Part shown: positions 16,552-25,272 of the stretch, piece by piece
Numbering within the stretch: position 1 is the first letter of the stretch
How the letters are laid out: every line of letters starts with the position of its first letter
Source: Bacteroidota bacterium
GTDB lineage: Bacteria > Bacteroidota > Bacteroidia > NS11-12g > UBA9320
Direction: 5' to 3'
DNA length: 64,000 nucleotides
NCBI GenBank assembly: GCA_024679565.1
Contig: JAIBDD010000014.1
Location: 1 to 64,000, forward strand
Notes under the pieces: generated by a model
Database searches by the model: none
What the model was told of the DNA's origin: nothing
Seen by the model: only the letters and a program-made list of their open reading frames with translations
Position numbers and translations under genes: made by a program

Positions 16552-17238
16552 ATGATGACCAAGTGGTTGATGTTGGGATTAATGTTGATGTTCGGTCCTT
16601 TGGTGAAAGGACAGGAAATCAACCCGACGTACGACCTACATCGAATTCACTTTGGCTTTTCTATAATTGGTAATTATGGAAAGCTCAAGTACAATACAGC
16701 CAGTGATTTTATGGACAACGATACCATACAAACCATTAATACCAATAGTTTTCCTGGTTTTGGTGTTGGTGGTATTATGAACTTGAAAGTGGCTGAATAC
16801 TGGGATTTTAGAACGATGGTGAATATTCAATTCGTCGAACGTCATTTGATGTATAATTTTAGAGGTGGAGATATCCAGACAGCTAAAGTCAATTCGACTT
16901 ACATGGAAATTCCTTTCCAAATGAAATATAAGTCGAAACGAAACCACAATAAACGTTTCTATTGGGTTGGTGGAGTAACTTATCGGTACGACTTTGCATC
17001 CGATATTGATACGGAAAGAAGCAATACAAAACCAATTGTTGCCTTGTATCCTGCCACCTTTAGTTATGACTTTGGCGCAGGGCTTGATTTATATTATGAG
17101 TTCTTCAAGTTTTCACCTGAAATTAGAATCAGTAATGGATTGGGCAATTCGATGGTTCCAGATTCTTTTATTTATTCATCCTCATTGTCTCGGATGTCCC
17201 CAAAATTAATTCAGTTTTTCCTTCACTTCGAAGGATAA
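16552..17238 (+). CDS. porT: PorT-type outer membrane beta-barrel protein of the type IX secretion system
   Basis: A signal peptide (TKWLMLGLMLMFGPLVKGQ) precedes a beta-barrel of about 205 residues, with alternating strands, the phrase RIHFGFSIIGNYGKLKY near the start and PKLIQFFLHFEG at the C terminus. The conserved IHFGF start, the size and the position right after menG match PorT/SprT, an outer-membrane protein needed for T9SS function. An ATG at 16531 inside menG would extend the protein by seven residues; I prefer 16552, 5 bp after the menG stop. The call rests on synteny and general shape and is good but not certain. Confidence 0.75.
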   Translation: MMTKWLMLGLMLMFGPLVKGQEINPTYDLHRIHFGFSIIGNYGKLKYNTASDFMDNDTIQTINTNSFPGFGVGGIMNLKVAEYWDFRTMVNIQFVERHLMYNFRGGDIQTAKVNSTYMEIPFQMKYKSKRNHNKRFYWVGGVTYRYDFASDIDTERSNTKPIVALYPATFSYDFGAGLDLYYEFFKFSPEIRISNGLGNSMVPDSFIYSSSLSRMSPKLIQFFLHFEG

Positions 17239-17244
17239 TCGTAC

Positions 17245-18363
17245 ATGGATTTTAATCTCATTCAAAAGGATGGCGCATCTGGCGCTAGGGCTGGAATATT
17301 AAAGGCCCCACATGGTGATATAGAAACACCTATTTTTATGCCTGTGGGTACCCAAGGTACCGTAAAAACGGTTAGCCAAGAACTACTAAAGGAGCACATT
17401 GATGCCCCAATAATATTAGGAAATACCTATCACCTTTTCTTACGTCCAGGCGTAGAATTACTTGAGAAAGCCGGAGGGCTTCACGGTTTTATGAATTGGG
17501 ACCGTAATATCTTAACAGATAGTGGTGGTTATCAGGTGTATAGCATCTCAGATCAACGTAAAATCAAAGAGGAAGGTGTTGTGTTTAAAAGTCATATTGA
17601 TGGGTCTAAGCACTTGTTTACCCCAGAAAACGTGATCGACACGCAGCGCAGTATTGGTGCAGACATCATCATGGCGTTTGATGAATGTACGCCGTATCCT
17701 TGCGAATTTGAGTATGCCGCAAATTCCATGCGTATGACCCATAGGTGGTTAGACCGATGTTTTGACCAAATGGACAAAACGGAACCGAAGTACGGAAAAG
17801 AGCAAAGTCTTTTTCCAATAGTCCAAGGAAGTGTGTACCCCGAATTACGAAAGCAAAGTGCGGAATACATTGCCAGCAAAACAGCTGATGGTTATGCGAT
17901 TGGCGGATTAAGTGTTGGCGAGCCACATGAAGACATGTATGCGATGACCGACCTTGTTTGTGGTATTTTGCCTAAAGATAAACCACGTTATTTAATGGGT
18001 GTTGGCACGCCGGCTAACATCTTGGAATGCATCAGTTTAGGTATAGACATGTTTGATTGCGTTATGCCAACCCGCAATGCAAGAAACGGTCAGCTGTTTA
18101 CCAAAGACGGTATCATCAATATTAAAAACCAACGTTGGGCCAATGACCTATCGGCTGTTGACGAACAAATTACACCAAACTATTCGAAAGCATACTTGCG
18201 TCACTTAACGATAAGTAAAGAGTATTTGGCCGGACAAATAGCGAGTACACATAATTTGTCATTTTATTTGTGGCTCGTTAGAGAAGCAAGAAAACACATT
18301 ATAGAGGGGGATTTTGCTTCTTGGAAAAATGACATGGTAAAAAGAGTAACAACAAGGTTGTAA
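17245..18363 (+). CDS. tgt: tRNA-guanine transglycosylase (queuine tRNA-ribosyltransferase) lacking the zinc cysteines
   Basis: A TIM-barrel enzyme of 372 residues that exchanges guanine 34 of certain tRNAs for the queuosine precursor. Motifs present are PVGTQGTVKTVSQE, NTYHLFLRPG, LTDSGGYQVYS (active-site Asp), VQGSVYPELR, GGLSVGEP and FDCVMPTRNARNGQLFT (second Asp). In E. coli-type enzymes the next segment carries a C-x-C-x-x-C zinc site; here the equivalent stretch, VDEQITPNYSKAYLRHL, has no cysteine, although the later His (STHNLSFY) is kept. Similar cysteine-free versions exist in Bacteroidota as I recall. It is translated close to porT (7 bp) and to the downstream small gene (2 bp). Confidence 0.93.
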   Translation: MDFNLIQKDGASGARAGILKAPHGDIETPIFMPVGTQGTVKTVSQELLKEHIDAPIILGNTYHLFLRPGVELLEKAGGLHGFMNWDRNILTDSGGYQVYSISDQRKIKEEGVVFKSHIDGSKHLFTPENVIDTQRSIGADIIMAFDECTPYPCEFEYAANSMRMTHRWLDRCFDQMDKTEPKYGKEQSLFPIVQGSVYPELRKQSAEYIASKTADGYAIGGLSVGEPHEDMYAMTDLVCGILPKDKPRYLMGVGTPANILECISLGIDMFDCVMPTRNARNGQLFTKDGIINIKNQRWANDLSAVDEQITPNYSKAYLRHLTISKEYLAGQIASTHNLSFYLWLVREARKHIIEGDFASWKNDMVKRVTTRL

Positions 18364-18364
18364 T

Positions 18365-18727
18365 ATGGATCCACAAGCAATTTATAACAAAACCAATACA
18401 CTCGCCAAAGCGTGTTTAAAAGTAGCAATGGTGTTGCCACACGACCAACAGATGGCTGCCTTTGCACGTGTTGAATTGGTGCGACATGCATCCGATTTAG
18501 GCGTCAAAACTAGAGGTTTGATGGTAGGTCAACTCGGTGAAGTTTTTGTTGAAAGATTGAGCCGTGCCGTAGATAGCTGCAATGGTTGTGGTTTTTGGCT
18601 ACAGCTTATTATCGACGATGGAATCCTAAATAAACCAGAAATTATCTCACCTTTGGTAAAAGAATGCGATACCCTTTCTGCCATGTTCTTAGCTGCATTA
18701 AAGACGGCGAAGAATAAAATGGATTAA
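18365..18727 (+). CDS. four-helix bundle protein (23S rRNA-IVS/TIGR02436-like)
   Basis: 120 residues, predicted all-helical, with AIYNKTNTLAKACLKVAMVLP at the start, FARVELVRHASDLG in the middle and GCGFWLQLIIDDG before the last helix. This is the pattern of the four-helix bundle family first found in intervening sequences of 23S rRNA genes and common in Bacteroidota genomes. Members form homopentamers; their function is unknown. It sits in the operon between tgt and the LptF/G permease with 2-4 bp spacings. The variability-determinant Avd of retroelements has the same fold, but no reverse transcriptase is nearby. Confidence 0.6.
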   Translation: MDPQAIYNKTNTLAKACLKVAMVLPHDQQMAAFARVELVRHASDLGVKTRGLMVGQLGEVFVERLSRAVDSCNGCGFWLQLIIDDGILNKPEIISPLVKECDTLSAMFLAALKTAKNKMD

Positions 18728-18730
18728 ACC

Positions 18731-19813
18731 ATGATCAAAAAGATAGATTGGTACATCATTAAAAAATTCCTTCTGAGTTTTGTGCTCACGTTGGGGCTTT
18801 TTACTGTAATCATTATTGTCTTTGATGTCGCTGAAAAAATTGATGATTTTGTAGAGAAGCAAACACCATTCGGTGAAATTGTATTTGACTACTATTTCAA
18901 TTTTATACCATTCTTACTCAATCTGTTCAGTCCAATATTTGTCTTCATTACGGTTATCTTTTTTACTTCCAAAATGGCAGACAAATCTGAAGTGGTTGCT
19001 ATTTTATCAGGAGGTGTTTCCTATTTGAGATTCTTAAGGCCGTATATGTTGTCGGCACTGATTATTGGGGCATTTTCATTTTCACTCAATGCCTGGATTA
19101 TTCCCAGGTCAGACAAGAAGCGTGTAGAATTTGAGAACAGGTACACCCGAAACTTAGAGAACAATTACAAAAAGAACATTAAACAACAGATTCGACCTGG
19201 TATGATTATGTCGCTTCAGAACTACAACTATCTAGATAGTTTTGGATATAAGATACAGCTCGAGCATGTGGAAGATGGTCGATTGAAATCAAGACTTTTT
19301 GGTGATAAAATTCGGTGGAATGAGGAGAACGAAACCTGGAGAATTTCGAATTATCGCATCCGTGAGTTTTTGCCCAATGGTAAAGAGAAACTTCATTCGG
19401 GAGCATATTTAGATACCATGGTACCCTTTGATCCAGAAGATTTTTTTAGAAGACAAGAAGACGTGCAGTCATTCAATATGGATGAGCTAGACAAGTACAT
19501 TGCATTAGAAAAAATGCGGGGTACCTCGGATGCTTTCTTTTATAAAACTGAAAAACAAAGACGTTATGCAAGCCCGTTTTCTATGCTAATACTTACGTTT
19601 ATAGGCGTCTGTGTGTCGTCTGCGAAAGTGAGGAGAGGGGTTGGTAAAAACTTAGCTAAGGGTATATTAATCAGTTTTTTCTACCTGTTTGTAATACAAT
19701 TCTTTAGTTCAATTGGAAGTAAAGGGGCTATGCACCCGGTAGTGGCTATATGGACGCCCAACATCGCGTTTATGTTTGTTGCGGGTTGGTTGTATAAAAA
19801 AGCCCAGAAGTAA
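18731..19813 (+). CDS. lptG: LptF/LptG family permease (lipopolysaccharide export)
   Basis: A 360-residue inner-membrane protein with three N-terminal helices (IIKKFLLSFVLTLGLFTVII and following), a periplasmic beta-jellyroll-like domain (about residues 130-260) and three C-terminal helices. The start KKIDWYIIKKFL and the coupling-helix region FTSKMADKSEVVAILSGGVS are typical of YjgP/YjgQ (LptF/LptG). With LptB it would extract LPS from the inner membrane. Which of LptF and LptG it is cannot be decided; the symbol is provisional. It converges with the beta-helix gene with 1 bp between the two stops. Confidence 0.82.
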   Translation: MIKKIDWYIIKKFLLSFVLTLGLFTVIIIVFDVAEKIDDFVEKQTPFGEIVFDYYFNFIPFLLNLFSPIFVFITVIFFTSKMADKSEVVAILSGGVSYLRFLRPYMLSALIIGAFSFSLNAWIIPRSDKKRVEFENRYTRNLENNYKKNIKQQIRPGMIMSLQNYNYLDSFGYKIQLEHVEDGRLKSRLFGDKIRWNEENETWRISNYRIREFLPNGKEKLHSGAYLDTMVPFDPEDFFRRQEDVQSFNMDELDKYIALEKMRGTSDAFFYKTEKQRRYASPFSMLILTFIGVCVSSAKVRRGVGKNLAKGILISFFYLFVIQFFSSIGSKGAMHPVVAIWTPNIAFMFVAGWLYKKAQK

Positions 19814-19814
19814 T

Positions 19815-21845
19815 TTAACGCACCACTTGAATTTTACTCCGATTGTGTATACGGTTTCCGCTGTACTCCACAACATAAACTCCATTGGTGATGTGGTCGG
19901 GCAATTCTTCAATTTTATGTGAAACGCTCTGCGTATGTACGATGTTTCCGCTTAGGTCTAACACCTTACAGGCAGTAACAGCACGTGGGAAGAAAAGTGT
20001 TCCTTGTCCGTCGGTGCGTACACCAACGTTGCCTCCGTTAAGCTGAATTTGTACCTCATTAGACACAACTTTTTCTCCAAAATAATCGTGATAAACCACA
20101 TAATACTTAACAAAAGTGGACTTTGTGTTGTAGTGATAATCCTTGTGATTGTACGCTGTGCCTGAATTGTTGTCGCATTGGATAACCGCAATTTGCTTAG
20201 GCTCTTTGTTGTCTTCTTGACGGTGAACGGTGTACTGTTCACATTCACTTATCAGATTTGTTTGCCAAGTCACCAGTATCCCAAGATCTATTTTGCGTAC
20301 GTTCATTTGATTGAATTTAGGCCCTAGGTCTACATCAAATGGGTAGTCAACTGTTTTTTTAGCACTTTCAGACCTAACCAGTGCAGGTATCGTACTTTGT
20401 TTAGTTGTGTTTGGATATCCAATCGGTGGGAAATTGCTGTTTTGTAAAAAGAACGGTTCTTTACTGAAATATAAAGAGGAGATTAAACTACTCACTCCAG
20501 ACGGAATCATTTTACCGTTTTGGTTATTCGCATATTCATAATGCCCGCGACCACACAATGAATACAGCCCTTTTGGGAAAGGAACCAATCCATTTGAAGA
20601 TGTACCAGTCCCGGTAATTTCATTGCCAATAAAGGCTTGATTGTCTGTTGCTGGGCTGCAATTCATAAATATTCCAGCATTTTGTATTCGGTTGCGTAGA
20701 AAAACATTTCCCGGTCCGTTTATACCATGAGAGTTGTCAATAACTAGGTTTTGAATGATGTTGCCTTCAATTAAGTTTAGGAAAGGGTAGTTGCCATGCA
20801 TCACCACGTCACCGCTAAAATCAGATGGACTAAAAACACCGGTCCAGTATGCGTCGTGCGAATAATTGTAACCCACTATGTTTCCGTTAGAGCCGGCTTG
20901 GAAGAGTATAGAATGTCGTAGTCTTTTAAAAATGTTGTTTTCGACAACACATTGTCCTGAAGTAAACGCCAATACTACACCATATGCTTTTCCTCCACCG
21001 CCGTGATTAAATGCATTGGTGAAGTATGATCCTTCCACACGATTTTTATAGCTATATATGTTGTTTACATGGGCGTAGTTACACGAATCGGAATGCACGC
21101 CGCTAACTAATGCATTTTCTGTGTATTCAAAGCGAATGTTGTCTGTTTGACCTGCCGTTTGGTCTAAGCGTACGATTTTCATATTAAGTACGCCTAAGTT
21201 GCTTTGCGGGTTTACTTTGATGAGTTGAGGTTGGTAAATAGAATCGAGGTCAAGCCTTAAAGGGTCTTCCAATTCAATAATCCCGTCTGTTATGGATCGT
21301 ACCTTGGTCATCTGGCCGATTGACCCATTTGCCCATTCCGAGGTTGTTCTTGTTTTATCGATGATGCGTATACGTACCATATCGCCTGCAGACAAATATT
21401 CATTTTTACTTACTACTGTTAGTTCATCCTTATGCGCTTGCTGCAACACTTCTGTCCATTTGGCAAATGTGTTCCCACGTGAATAAATTAAATGTCCACT
21501 TCCACCAAGGTCAAATTTTAATATCGTTTGATTACTACCGTCTCCTGCGAGGTATTGATCTGACTTAAGTTCAATCGACTCATGGAGTAAATAGATTCCT
21601 TTTGGGAAGTATATGATGGCACCAGTTTGTCGAGAGTTTTCGATTGCTAGTTTAACAAACTTGTCGCAAGGGGTTTCCCCAGTTATATCAGCGCCTAACC
21701 GCTTGATATTGATTACATTTTTTTGTTGAATTTTTTGATGACTTGCCAGACTCTGCCAGTTCGCGGAGGCTGCTTTGGGTATGCTTTGCCCGAAAGAAAA
21801 GGCATAGCATAGGAGCATAGTTATAGTAGTAGTAGTAATTTTCAT
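19815..21845 (-). CDS. secreted right-handed beta-helix protein with T9SS type A sorting domain
   Basis: About 676 residues: a signal peptide (KITTTTITMLLCYAFSFGQ), then a pectate-lyase-like parallel beta-helix starting INIKRLGADITGETPC, with IIYFPKGIYLL and repeats such as ENNIFKRLRHSILFQ and GNIIQNLVIDNSHG (about residues 45-450), then a fibronectin-like or linker part, and a C-terminal domain ending NGVYVVEYSGNR...KIQVVR. The last part is the T9SS type A sorting domain. The fold suggests a polysaccharide lyase or hydrolase (the PFPKG motif of GH28/PL families), but I cannot name catalytic residues. ATG 21845 is the start; the frame stays open upstream to 21869. Confidence 0.8.
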   Translation of the reverse strand: MKITTTTITMLLCYAFSFGQSIPKAASANWQSLASHQKIQQKNVINIKRLGADITGETPCDKFVKLAIENSRQTGAIIYFPKGIYLLHESIELKSDQYLAGDGSNQTILKFDLGGSGHLIYSRGNTFAKWTEVLQQAHKDELTVVSKNEYLSAGDMVRIRIIDKTRTTSEWANGSIGQMTKVRSITDGIIELEDPLRLDLDSIYQPQLIKVNPQSNLGVLNMKIVRLDQTAGQTDNIRFEYTENALVSGVHSDSCNYAHVNNIYSYKNRVEGSYFTNAFNHGGGGKAYGVVLAFTSGQCVVENNIFKRLRHSILFQAGSNGNIVGYNYSHDAYWTGVFSPSDFSGDVVMHGNYPFLNLIEGNIIQNLVIDNSHGINGPGNVFLRNRIQNAGIFMNCSPATDNQAFIGNEITGTGTSSNGLVPFPKGLYSLCGRGHYEYANNQNGKMIPSGVSSLISSLYFSKEPFFLQNSNFPPIGYPNTTKQSTIPALVRSESAKKTVDYPFDVDLGPKFNQMNVRKIDLGILVTWQTNLISECEQYTVHRQEDNKEPKQIAVIQCDNNSGTAYNHKDYHYNTKSTFVKYYVVYHDYFGEKVVSNEVQIQLNGGNVGVRTDGQGTLFFPRAVTACKVLDLSGNIVHTQSVSHKIEELPDHITNGVYVVEYSGNRIHNRSKIQVVR

Positions 21846-21850
21846 CGGAA

Positions 21851-21880
21851 CAAAAGTAGAAAACAACACCTTAAAAACAA
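21851..21880 (-). promoter_or_regulatory. promoter of the secreted beta-helix gene, -33 TTG and -7 TACTTTTG
   Basis: On the minus strand TTG (21880-21878), 19 bp, then TACTTTTG (21858-21851): an exact match to the Bacteroidota promoter pattern. The -7 element ends 5 bp before the ATG, so the transcript would start at or next to the start codon. Confidence 0.65.
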
Positions 21881-21997
21881 CGTTTTAAATGTCATATTTC
21901 CACATATAAGACAAAATGCTCCCAATATGGGAAAATTGAAGTGAACTGAACGTTGAAAAAAGTATTAAAATTAACGTCTTACAGGAGGTATAAATCT

Positions 21998-22005
21998 TAT
22001 TTTTG
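21998..22005 (+). promoter_or_regulatory. -7 element (TATTTTTG) of sucC
   Basis: TATTTTTG matches TAnnTTTG and ends 17 bp before the sucC ATG. No clear -33 TTG lies at the expected distance. Confidence 0.45.
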
Positions 22006-22022
22006 CCGTCAAATTAGAAAGC

Positions 22023-23213
22023 ATGAATATTCACGAGTATCAAGCAAAACAAATTCTTAAATCTTACGGAGTTGCCATTCAAGAAGGTGTTGTCGTTGAC
22101 GATAATGCATTGACTGAGTCAAGCGTAAAGCAATTAAAAGAAGACACCGGAACAGATTGGGTTGTAGTTAAAGCACAAATCCATGCTGGTGGTCGTGGAA
22201 AAGGTGGCGGAGTTAAGCTTGCCAAAGATATGGACGAAGCAAAACAGCGCGTTAATGACATATTGGGCATGCAATTGGTTACGCCTCAAACCGGACCTGA
22301 AGGCAAGAAAGTGAATAAAGTTCTAATTGCTCAGGATGTGTATTATCCAGGAGCATCAGAACCAAAGGAATATTACATGAGCGTTTTACTTGACAGAGCT
22401 TTAGGTAAAAATGTAATCATTTATACCACTGAAGGTGGAATGGACATAGAAGAGGTTGCAGAGACGCATCCAGAAAAAATATGGAAAGAATGGATTAATC
22501 CTGCTACAGGATTGCTTCCATTTCAGGCACGTAAAATTGCATTCAACCTGGGCTTAACTGGTGTAGCTATGAAAGGCATGGTGAAATTCGTTAATGCACT
22601 ATACAATGCTTATGTAGACACAGATTCGTCAATGTTTGAAATTAACCCTGTGTTAAAAACATCCGACGACAAAATCATAGCAGTAGATGCAAAAGTTGAT
22701 TTAGACGATAACGCGCTTTACAGACATAAAGATCATGCTGCTTTAAGAGATGAGAGCGAAGAAGATCCTACTGAAGTTGAGGCTAAGAAATTTAACTTAA
22801 ACTATGTAAACTTAGACGGAAACGTGGGTTGCATGGTAAACGGTGCAGGTTTAGCAATGGCTACCATGGATATTATCAAACTTAGTGGGGGAGAGCCAGC
22901 TAACTTTTTGGATGTTGGAGGAACAGCAAGCGCTGAAACAGTTGAAGCAGGTTTCCGTATTATCTTGAAAGATCCAAATGTGAAGGCGATTTTAATCAAC
23001 ATTTTTGGCGGAATCGTTAGGTGTGACAGAGTTGCGCAAGGTGTTGTGGATGCATATCAAAATATTGGAAACATTCCTGTACCTATTATTGTAAGACTAC
23101 AAGGAACTAACGCAGTAGAAGCTAAAAAAATAATCGACGAAAGTGGGTTAGAAGTGCGCTCTGCCATCCTACTTCAAGAGGCAGCAGATGCTGTTTCTGA
23201 GGTGTTAGCTTAA
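22023..23213 (+). CDS. sucC: succinate-CoA ligase subunit beta
   Basis: A 396-residue ATP-grasp protein: [15 protein letters not shown] at the start, [15 protein letters not shown] for nucleotide binding, SMFEINPV with Mg ligands, and C-terminal [16 protein letters not shown], where the phosphate and CoA site meets subunit alpha. Length fits the family. It makes ATP or GTP from succinyl-CoA in the TCA cycle in the cytosol. The partner sucD is not adjacent; a YrdC-family gene follows 6 bp later. Confidence 0.96.
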   Translation: MNIHEYQAKQILKSYGVAIQEGVVVDDNALTESSVKQLKEDTGTDWVVVKAQIHAGGRGKGGGVKLAKDMDEAKQRVNDILGMQLVTPQTGPEGKKVNKVLIAQDVYYPGASEPKEYYMSVLLDRALGKNVIIYTTEGGMDIEEVAETHPEKIWKEWINPATGLLPFQARKIAFNLGLTGVAMKGMVKFVNALYNAYVDTDSSMFEINPVLKTSDDKIIAVDAKVDLDDNALYRHKDHAALRDESEEDPTEVEAKKFNLNYVNLDGNVGCMVNGAGLAMATMDIIKLSGGEPANFLDVGGTASAETVEAGFRIILKDPNVKAILINIFGGIVRCDRVAQGVVDAYQNIGNIPVPIIVRLQGTNAVEAKKIIDESGLEVRSAILLQEAADAVSEVLA

Positions 23214-23219
23214 TCATAT

Positions 23220-23846
23220 ATGCCAGCCGAATTCGTAGAACTTCATCAAGAAACGCCTGATAAAAGGCGTATAAAGCAACTTGCTGAAGCATACAAAGAC
23301 GGTAAAATTGTCATTATCCCAACAGATACGATATATGCCGTATCCTGTGATTTATACAACAAGAAATCTATTGATACGTTGTGTAAACTTCTTGGTAAAA
23401 AGCCAAACAAAGCCAATTTATCTTTATTGTGTAAGGACTTAACAGATTTAGCTACGTACTGTAAGCCACTGTCAAATCCTGTCTTTAAACTGATGAAAAG
23501 GGTGTTGCCTGGACCATACACCTTTATTTTAACAGCAACCAACGAGGTGTCTAAACGCTTCAAATCAAATAAAAGAACTGTCGGAATTCGTGTACCAGAT
23601 TCTGAGATAGTACATGCCCTAGTTGTCGAACTTGGCAACCCAATCGTATCGAGTTCAATTCACTCCGAAGATGAAATACTAGACTACATCACTGATCCTT
23701 CTGAGATTTATGAGGTGTGGAAACATCAAGTACATTACGTAGTTGATGGTGGAGTTGGGCGCAATCAAGGGAGTACAGTGGTAGACTGCACGGAAAAAGT
23801 ACCGTATGTCATTAGAGAAGGGCTAGGTTTAGATGCGCTACTATAA
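23220..23846 (+). CDS. L-threonylcarbamoyladenylate synthase (YrdC/Sua5 family)
   Basis: A 208-residue protein with the YrdC fold: KIVIIPTDTIYAVSCD, KRVLPGPYTFIL, KRTVGIRVPD and NPIVSSSIH. These proteins make threonylcarbamoyl-AMP from threonine, bicarbonate and ATP for the t6A37 modification of tRNAs reading ANN codons. It lacks the C-terminal Sua5 domain, so it is a short TsaC/YwlC-type protein. It lies 6 bp behind sucC and is probably co-transcribed. Confidence 0.88.
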   Translation: MPAEFVELHQETPDKRRIKQLAEAYKDGKIVIIPTDTIYAVSCDLYNKKSIDTLCKLLGKKPNKANLSLLCKDLTDLATYCKPLSNPVFKLMKRVLPGPYTFILTATNEVSKRFKSNKRTVGIRVPDSEIVHALVVELGNPIVSSSIHSEDEILDYITDPSEIYEVWKHQVHYVVDGGVGRNQGSTVVDCTEKVPYVIREGLGLDALL

Positions 23847-23849
23847 CCC

Positions 23850-24506
23850 TTAAGATGCGTTTGAAACTGGCTTCAGGCTTGTTTCAATCACAATATCAAC
23901 TTCTGGCCAAAGCTTAGAAATTCCATCTTCGCCTTTATGTAAATCATCACACACCTTATTTAAAGCGCTTACGCTTGGTTCTGCTTTCCAATCACCCAAG
24001 TGAATACTTGTGTTGATGGTTACTTTATTTCCTTCTACAGCGTATGCTCCGTCAACTTCGTAGGCAATGTCGTTCATAGAGATTTCTATTCGAATAGAAC
24101 CGCTTGTGTCGTTTCCAGCAACACTGGTGAACTTCCCTGTAATGTTTTCGGTGTTCATCATAGATCCAAAAAACGTTGCGGCGATTTTACCATCCCTTTC
24201 TTCGTTTTGTGAATTCGTTGTAGAGACGGGTATAGAAAACTCAAGTTGGTCCAGCAATGCTGTTACAGTGCCGTAGCTAACCCCTGGGTTAACATTAAAT
24301 TCATCGAACGAACCACTTACACCAACTTTGGCTGTTGTTTTATACGCCGTCCATGTGAGCTTTGTGAAGGCACGTTGGTATTCGTAAAATTGAACACTAT
24401 CTACAGTTGTTTCTTCAGTTTTGCTAGATTCAGAACCTGAATTGGAACTTGGATTACAAGCTGCTATGAGTAAACCGAAAAGGGAAATGAGTATTACTTT
24501 TTTCAT
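23850..24506 (-). CDS. YceI-family lipoprotein
   Basis: A lipoprotein signal (KKVILISLFGLLIAAC) is followed by a low-complexity Ser/Glu linker and a YceI-like lipocalin domain of about 170 residues (LTWTAYKTTAKVGVSGSF, then DGKIAATFFGSM). YceI proteins bind isoprenoid or other amphiphilic lipids in the periplasm; the ligand here is unknown. I chose ATG 24506, which starts the signal peptide; the frame remains open to 24560. Three bases separate its stop from the convergent YrdC-family gene. Confidence 0.8.
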   Translation of the reverse strand: MKKVILISLFGLLIAACNPSSNSGSESSKTEETTVDSVQFYEYQRAFTKLTWTAYKTTAKVGVSGSFDEFNVNPGVSYGTVTALLDQLEFSIPVSTTNSQNEERDGKIAATFFGSMMNTENITGKFTSVAGNDTSGSIRIEISMNDIAYEVDGAYAVEGNKVTINTSIHLGDWKAEPSVSALNKVCDDLHKGEDGISKLWPEVDIVIETSLKPVSNAS

Positions 24507-24573
24507 AATATTTATAACACTCAAAGATAGAAGAGGTTTGCAATTAACTGTGTTTCTCAAAGATTTTTTTGAT

Positions 24574-25209
24574 CTACCGTTTCATGTTTTTTCGACCGTG
24601 AATACGGCATATAGGACAGGCTGAAATGTTGTGACCTCGCGCCGGACAATACGCCCGCCCGAAATAGATAATCTGCAAATGGATGTCATTCCAAATCTCC
24701 TTGGGTATCAAACGCTTAAGGTCTTTTTCTGTCTGTTCAACGTTTTTTCCTGTGCTTAATCCCCATCTATATGCAAGACGGTGTATATGTGTATCAACAG
24801 GAAAAGCAGGGACGCCAAATGCCTGAGACATCACTACAGAAGCGGTTTTATGACCCACGGCAGGCATAGCTTCTAGGGCTTCAAATGACGCCGGAACTTT
24901 ACCATCGTGAAATTCAATAATCATTTGACTCAAGCCGTATATGCCCTTCGATTTCATAGGAGACAGTCCACAAGGCTTGATGATTTCTCTTATCTCTTCC
25001 ACGCTCAACTTCACCATATCGTATGGGTTGTTGGCCCGCTCAAATAATTTTGGTGTAATTTGGTTTACACGCTCATCTGTACATTGCGCTGAAAGCAATA
25101 CAGCGATTAGCAGGGTATATGCGTCTTTATGTTGTAAGGGAATTGGAGGGTTTGGAAATAGTTCGTCTAAAATTGATATTATTTCCTCAACTTTCTGTGC
25201 TTTTGTCAT
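24574..25209 (-). CDS. nth: endonuclease III (DNA glycosylase/AP lyase)
   Basis: The HhH-GPD fold is clear: ALEAMPAVGHKTASVVMSQAFG holds the helix-hairpin-helix and the catalytic Lys, and FPVDTHIHRLAYRWGLS holds the catalytic Asp. It removes oxidised pyrimidines and nicks the DNA. Length (211) is normal. The C-terminal [4Fe-4S] region is unusual: CPARGHNISACPIC supplies three cysteines with nine residues between the first two, and no fourth Cys follows before the end, whereas the classical pattern is C-x6-C-x2-C-x5-C. The gene stands alone, divergent from a beta-barrel gene. Confidence 0.92.
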   Translation of the reverse strand: MTKAQKVEEIISILDELFPNPPIPLQHKDAYTLLIAVLLSAQCTDERVNQITPKLFERANNPYDMVKLSVEEIREIIKPCGLSPMKSKGIYGLSQMIIEFHDGKVPASFEALEAMPAVGHKTASVVMSQAFGVPAFPVDTHIHRLAYRWGLSTGKNVEQTEKDLKRLIPKEIWNDIHLQIIYFGRAYCPARGHNISACPICRIHGRKNMKR

Positions 25210-25272
25210 ATCCTAATGCAAGAAATAATTAATTTTCAGAATTACCGTTTCAAAAGTATCCATTTGCATAAT

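Noticed and set aside
18365-18727. Four-helix bundle protein as an Avd-type accessory factor of a diversity-generating retroelement
   Set aside because: No reverse transcriptase and no template/variable repeat pair were seen nearby; the gene lies within a housekeeping operon.
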